Origin: Edaphobacter modestus
Lineage (GTDB): Bacteria > Acidobacteriota > Terriglobia > Terriglobales > Acidobacteriaceae
Assembly (NCBI RefSeq): GCF_004217555.1
Contig: NZ_SHKW01000001.1
Location: forward strand, 4,092,001-4,156,000
DNA: 64,000 nt
Direction: 5' to 3'
The position numbers and the translations under genes were made by a program. This document shows positions 60,478-64,000 of the stretch, piece after piece. The notes beneath the pieces are model-generated. The model was not told the origin of the DNA. It did not search any database and saw nothing but the letters and a program-made list of their open reading frames with translations. How positions within the stretch are numbered: position 1 is the first letter of the stretch; each line of letters begins with the position of its first letter.

Positions 60478-60897
60478 ATGAGCGAAGCAAGAACGTCACG
60501 GCACTGGGGCCGCAGCATCTTTGCGGTGGTTGTGGGTATTGTTGTCGGGGCCGCGCTCAGCCTTGGCGTCGACGAGATATTGCATTTAGCCGGCGTCTAT
60601 CCGCCGTGGGGCAGGGCGATGTCCGATGGGCTGTTTGCGCTGGCGACTGCTTACAGGCTCGTCTTCAGCGTACTGGGCTGCTATCTGATTGCGAGGCTCG
60701 CGCCCGCCCATCCGATGCAGCACGCGCTTGTGGGAGGAGCGATTGGGCTGGTCGTGTCCGTTGTGGGCGCAGTCTCAACGTGGAACATGGATATCGGGCC
60801 GCACTGGTATTCGGTGTTGCTGGCGGTGACGGCGCTGCCTTGTGCGTGGCTCGGCGGGCGGCTGTGGATTGGGCAAACGAAGGAGCGTGCTGCTTGA
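60478..60897 (+). CDS. Four-helix membrane protein of unknown function
   Basis: 139 residues from the ATG at 60478, preceded by AAGGAGG. Four hydrophobic segments: GRSIFAVVVGIVVGAALSLGVDEILHLAGV, LFALATAYRLVFSVLGCYLIARLAP, HALVGGAIGLVVSVVGAVSTW and WYSVLLAVTALPCAWLGGRLW. HPMQHALVGGAIGLV is a recurrent motif in small acidobacterial membrane proteins. I recognise no named family. As the third gene after arsR and the SRPBCC gene on the same strand, it is likely part of the same response. It converges with the ketosynthase gene. Confidence 0.75.
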   Translation: MSEARTSRHWGRSIFAVVVGIVVGAALSLGVDEILHLAGVYPPWGRAMSDGLFALATAYRLVFSVLGCYLIARLAPAHPMQHALVGGAIGLVVSVVGAVSTWNMDIGPHWYSVLLAVTALPCAWLGGRLWIGQTKERAA

Positions 60898-60917
60898 AGA
60901 AGCCAGCGGTGCAGAGG

Positions 60918-62138
60918 TTACTTCCAGGAGCGCATCGCGATCACGGCGTTGAGTCCGCCAAAGGCGAGGGAGTTGGATAAGGCGAGCGTTGGGCCGGTTG
61001 GGCGTGGCTCGTCTACGATGAGGTCGACGTTGAGCGAGGCTTCCGGTTCGGTGACGCCGGCGGTTTGAGGAAGGCGCCCTTCGTGAAGTGCGAGCGTCGT
61101 GGCGAGGGCTTCGAGCGCGCCGCTGGCCCCGATAGAGTGGCCATGCAGGGCTTTCGTAGAACTGATGGGAATCTGCGCGGCGCGGGCTCCGAAGACCTGG
61201 TGGATCGCACTGGCTTCGGTGGCGTCGTTGGCCTGGGTTCCGGTGCCGTGCGCGTTGATGTAGCCGACTTCTTCGGGAGATGCCTTCGCATCCGCCAGGG
61301 CTTTGCGCATGGCCGAGGCCGCGCCTTCGGCCTGGGGCTGGGTGATGTGGTTGGCGTCGGCCGACATGCCGAAGCCGACGATTTCGCCGAAGATGGTTGC
61401 GTTGCGGGCTTGCGCGGACTCAAGTGTTTCGAGGACCAGCATGGCGGCTCCTTCGCCGAGGCTCATGCCATCGCGGTCTGCGGCGAAGGGGCGGCATCGC
61501 GTGGGGGAGACGACGCGCATCGAGTCCCAGGCGCGGTAGAAGCCCCAACTGAGGGGCGCTTCGTGACCTCCTGCGATGGCTGCTGTCGACATGCCGGAAC
61601 GCACCATGTGAAAGGCGAGGCCGATGGCATGGGTCGCAGAGGCGCAGGCGGTGGAGATGTCGAGCGTGGGCCCGGTGATCTTCAGGTCAATGGAGATGTT
61701 GCTGGCGCCCGCCGAGGACATGGTCCGGACGATGGTCAACGGATGTGCACGAGCGTTGCGGGTATAAAGATTTTTGACTTCGCTCTCTTCCGAGGAGCGG
61801 CCTCCGCAGGCGCAGCCCATGATGATCGCAATATCCCCCGGATTGTGATGCTCTGTCAGCCTGGCTTGCTGAGCGGCCTGGCGTGCGGCGACGATGGCGA
61901 AATGGGTATTGCGATTGGTTGCGGCGATGACGCCGGAGTCGAGGTGCAGAGCAGGATCGAAGTCCAGGACCTGGGCCGCCTGGGTGTAACGAACCCCGGG
62001 GTTGCCATCGGGAGCATCCGGAACAGAGGTAATGGGCGAGATCCCAGTTGTTCCCGAGAAGAGGGACTCCTGAAAGGAGGAGACGGAGGAGCCAATGGGA
62101 GTGATGCAGCCTAGCCCTGTGATGACGACACGGTTCAC
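60918..62138 (-). CDS. Beta-ketoacyl-ACP synthase (FabF/NodE-like)
   Basis: 406 residues. A condensing enzyme with the complete Cys-His-His triad: Cys165 in STACASATHAIG, His297 in NAHGTGTQAND and His334 in KALHGHSIGASG. The N-terminus MNRVVITGLGCITPIG and the C-terminus LALSNSLAFGGLNAVIAM are typical of FabF. The start is GTG at 62138. It elongates acyl chains on ACP by malonyl condensation. It is preceded 22 bases upstream by its own acyl carrier protein gene and by no other fatty-acid gene, so it resembles NodE-NodF or other secondary pairs rather than the housekeeping fab cluster. Confidence 0.93.
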   Translation of the reverse strand: MNRVVITGLGCITPIGSSVSSFQESLFSGTTGISPITSVPDAPDGNPGVRYTQAAQVLDFDPALHLDSGVIAATNRNTHFAIVAARQAAQQARLTEHHNPGDIAIIMGCACGGRSSEESEVKNLYTRNARAHPLTIVRTMSSAGASNISIDLKITGPTLDISTACASATHAIGLAFHMVRSGMSTAAIAGGHEAPLSWGFYRAWDSMRVVSPTRCRPFAADRDGMSLGEGAAMLVLETLESAQARNATIFGEIVGFGMSADANHITQPQAEGAASAMRKALADAKASPEEVGYINAHGTGTQANDATEASAIHQVFGARAAQIPISSTKALHGHSIGASGALEALATTLALHEGRLPQTAGVTEPEASLNVDLIVDEPRPTGPTLALSNSLAFGGLNAVIAMRSWK

Positions 62139-62160
62139 GTTCGAAAGAGAACTCCTGCGC

Positions 62161-62442
62161 TTAAGAGGTCGCGGCTGTGGCCGGTGGTGTAGAGCCGGTA
62201 GCTGCTTTGGCCGCTACCAGTTGATGGACGCCGCGGACCACGTCGCCGACCGTCTTGAGCGAGCCGAGGGACTCATCTGGAATTGCGATATCGAATGCCT
62301 CTTCGACCTCGAAGGAGATGTTGATCTTGTCGAGGGAGTCGATGTTGAGTTCGTCGAAGGTCGTATCGAGGGTGATGGTGTCAACGGGGATGTTCTTTGC
62401 CTTGGCGATGATTGCGATACAGCGCTGTGCCGTGTCGTCCAT
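62161..62442 (-). CDS. Acyl carrier protein, secondary (NodF-like)
   Basis: 93 residues. The phosphopantetheine site is Ser36 in FDELNIDSLDKINISFEVEEAFDIAIPDE. The acidic helix 2 that docks to ketosynthases is typical. An Ala/Thr/Pro tail (KAATGSTPPATAATS) is longer than in housekeeping AcpP, and IDSLDKINI replaces the usual ADSLDTVEL, which marks it as a specialised carrier. It probably feeds the ketosynthase encoded directly downstream. An activating 4'-phosphopantetheinyl transferase must be elsewhere. Confidence 0.93.
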   Translation of the reverse strand: MDDTAQRCIAIIAKAKNIPVDTITLDTTFDELNIDSLDKINISFEVEEAFDIAIPDESLGSLKTVGDVVRGVHQLVAAKAATGSTPPATAATS

Positions 62443-62564
62443 GGTGGCTCCCCCCTTTCTCTTACTGGATGGTCAAAGTTAAAAGGACGCTTAGGGTAGT
62501 GTAAAGCACCTGCTGGAAATGAACATCTTTCACGATGCCGTGGGCGATTAACGGGTGAGATCTC

Positions 62565-63815
62565 TCAATGGGGGTGAATGGCGACGAGATCGCCCTCAAC
62601 GGGTACGCCGCCACTGAGTTTGATATGCAAAACGGCTTCAAATGGCTTGATGACCCCGCTGGTCTGGCCAATGCGGTCGGTAAGTTGTCGGACATTCTCG
62701 GGATTGCACGCAAATTCGACCGCTGCCTGCGTTCCGTTGGTTGTGAGGCCGGTAAAGACAGCGATGCGTCTGTTGGCTTGAATTCCGGGAATGGAGGCGA
62801 TGATGGCGTACTCGTCGTTTGCCGAGGCCGGGGCGAAGCGTTGTGGCTCACCGGAAGATGGCTTGCGGTTGGCGATATAGCCTTTGTTGTTGCCATCGAG
62901 GTCGATTGCGAAGTCGGATGTGGCGGGGAGTTCCTCCAGTGCTTCATTCTGGCTGGCTGCCCCGACAAAGACAAGATTGCGCAGCTTCGCTTCGTCCCAG
63001 GTGACAAGCCGGCTTCGTTTCAAAGTGAAATCTGCATGGTGTGTGTCGAAGATCTTGGTCAGCTCGTAGATGGCCGTCGCTTCGCCGGTTCCGGTATAGG
63101 TCTCGTCAGGAATACCTGGATATTCGGGTGAGTCAGCCATATCTGCGCTGGGAACAAGCTTGAGGCCGGTATAGGGAGTGCCCTTAAACAGCGGGTTGCT
63201 GTAAATGACCAAGGGGGCATCTCCGGCAAAGAAGGGCCTCCAGAAAGAATCCACGTCCGAGCCGGATGGAGTCGATGACAGATGGCGACCGAAGAGAAAG
63301 CCACCCAAGCCACCCATGAAGAGGCATAAAAGGATGGCGGCGATAGTCGTCCATACAATCTGGCGGGGCGCTGGAGGGTGTGTGTCCGTTGTGGTCTCCG
63401 CAATCGCATCGGTGGGGGTGAGGGTGGGATAGAGGAGTGCGGATTCTGTGCTGGGTAGCACCTCGGGTGTTGATGTGGAAGGCGAGGCGTGATTCGCAGA
63501 TCGGAAGACTGGCAGGTAATGGCCCTTGGGGATCTCCACGATGAGTTCTTCGCTGCTTCCCTCATTGGCGAAGTAAGCGGCAAGCTTCAACCGAAGCAGG
63601 CGAGCCTGCGACCGCACGATGCTGTCGTCGCTGGAGTTGTAACCAGGTATGCGGTGAAAGACGTGGATACCGATCTGTTGTTCGGTCGCTTCTTCTGGAG
63701 CGTCGCGCAGACAGCAGTCAACGACATACTGGAAGAATTCAATCAGCTTTGGCGATGAGCTGAGGTGCGGACTTGCCACGACACGTTGAGCGAGGTCCCA
63801 ACGAGGATCATTCAT
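62565..63815 (-). CDS. Membrane-tethered winged-helix regulator, paralogue of the one at 42379
   Basis: 416 residues from the ATG at 63815, with GGAGG 5 bases upstream; the frame runs on to 63902 without such a site. The N-terminal domain carries VVASPHLSSSPKLIEFFQYVVDCCL, EQQIGIHVFHRIPGYNSSDDSIVRSQARLLRLKLAAYF and IVEIPKGHYLPVFR, matching its paralogue. One membrane helix (TTIAAILLCLFMGGLGGFLFG) precedes a periplasmic part with LRNLVFVGAASQNEALEEL and IAVFTGLTTNGTQAAVEFACNPENVRQL. By layout it is a one-component sensor-regulator. It lies 122 bases upstream of the ACP/ketosynthase pair on the same strand. Its target and signal are unknown. Confidence 0.75.
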   Translation of the reverse strand: MNDPRWDLAQRVVASPHLSSSPKLIEFFQYVVDCCLRDAPEEATEQQIGIHVFHRIPGYNSSDDSIVRSQARLLRLKLAAYFANEGSSEELIVEIPKGHYLPVFRSANHASPSTSTPEVLPSTESALLYPTLTPTDAIAETTTDTHPPAPRQIVWTTIAAILLCLFMGGLGGFLFGRHLSSTPSGSDVDSFWRPFFAGDAPLVIYSNPLFKGTPYTGLKLVPSADMADSPEYPGIPDETYTGTGEATAIYELTKIFDTHHADFTLKRSRLVTWDEAKLRNLVFVGAASQNEALEELPATSDFAIDLDGNNKGYIANRKPSSGEPQRFAPASANDEYAIIASIPGIQANRRIAVFTGLTTNGTQAAVEFACNPENVRQLTDRIGQTSGVIKPFEAVLHIKLSGGVPVEGDLVAIHPH

Positions 63816-64000
63816 CGTGCCTCCAATCGTGCTGCCAATGGATGAATGACTTGCAGCGACTCCACTCACAATATTCATGAGTATTTCACGCGAGAATTTC
63901 ACACGTCAAACGAGGTGCGCACCGTGAATACGGTGACTTCTATGATTTGAAACACCGAATGTTAGCCACTGTTGTTGGGGATTTGCATCTCTTCGAGAGG

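Noticed and set aside
61065..62114. A 349-codon plus-strand open frame
   Set aside because: Antisense to the complete ketosynthase gene; no ribosome site or known motif.
1..64000. CRISPR arrays, prophage, integrase or attachment sites
   Set aside because: No regularly spaced direct repeats, no cas genes, no integrase and no phage structural genes were found on either strand by reading.

Overview
The window reads as chromosomal DNA of an acidobacterium, most likely class Terriglobia (Granulicella, Terriglobus or Edaphobacter type). This is inferred from gene content: a very large Oar-like TonB receptor with an N-terminal carboxypeptidase-regulatory domain, two membrane-anchored winged-helix regulators of a kind common in that group, an acetate kinase/phosphoketolase pair, many small secreted proteins without named function, and a generally GC-rich diderm gene set (BamA, LptD, SurA-like chaperone). 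No rRNA, tRNA, CRISPR array, phage or integrase was seen.

Layout. 1-5616: end of a membrane protein gene; a minus-strand TetR - NAD(P)-binding reductase - ALDH7-type dehydrogenase unit; frr; a secreted NTF2-like protein; a TMEM175-type channel. 5671-8897: molybdopterin oxidoreductase and threonine dehydratase. 9085-20058: envelope biogenesis, with bamA, a GT1 glycosyltransferase, an RDD membrane protein, then lptD followed by a DsbA-like thiol lipoprotein and a SurA-like isomerase lipoprotein. 20137-35891: a mosaic of oxidoreductase, M15-like peptidase, haem-binding domain protein, CHAD, DinB, an MliC-like lysozyme inhibitor, glycosyltransferase-TPR, DMT transporter, beta-propeller and several small secreted proteins of unknown role. 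36186-43701: a probable organophosphate-scavenging locus (TonB receptor, phospholipase-C-like phosphodiesterase, histidine acid phosphatase) with a divergent membrane-tethered regulator. Both gaps between its structural genes carry perfect hairpins. 44148-50848: acetyltransferase, CPBP protease, a RAYT transposase remnant beside the best copy of a dispersed two-hairpin repeat, an AT-rich gene for a SEC-C plus putative PD-(D/E)XK nuclease protein, then glmS and a GT2 glycosyltransferase. 51197-63815: an arylsulfatase; a minus-strand unit of MscS channel, acetate kinase and phosphoketolase; an ArsR/SRPBCC pair with a clear promoter-operator; an orphan ketosynthase/acyl carrier protein pair; and a second regulator homologous to the one at 42379.

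How the genes work together. The outer-membrane block is coherent: LptD needs disulphides and periplasmic chaperoning, and its neighbours look able to supply both. The phosphate locus pairs import with two extracytoplasmic hydrolases. Phosphoketolase and acetate kinase together make acetyl phosphate and then ATP. The most unusual item is the foreign-looking SEC-C/nuclease gene at 46057-47865, a candidate stand-alone defence or nucleic-acid-processing protein next to mobile-element debris. Starts were moved from the longest frame where a ribosome binding site, signal peptide or family length supported it; each such case is noted. All family assignments come from reading motifs, not from database searches.
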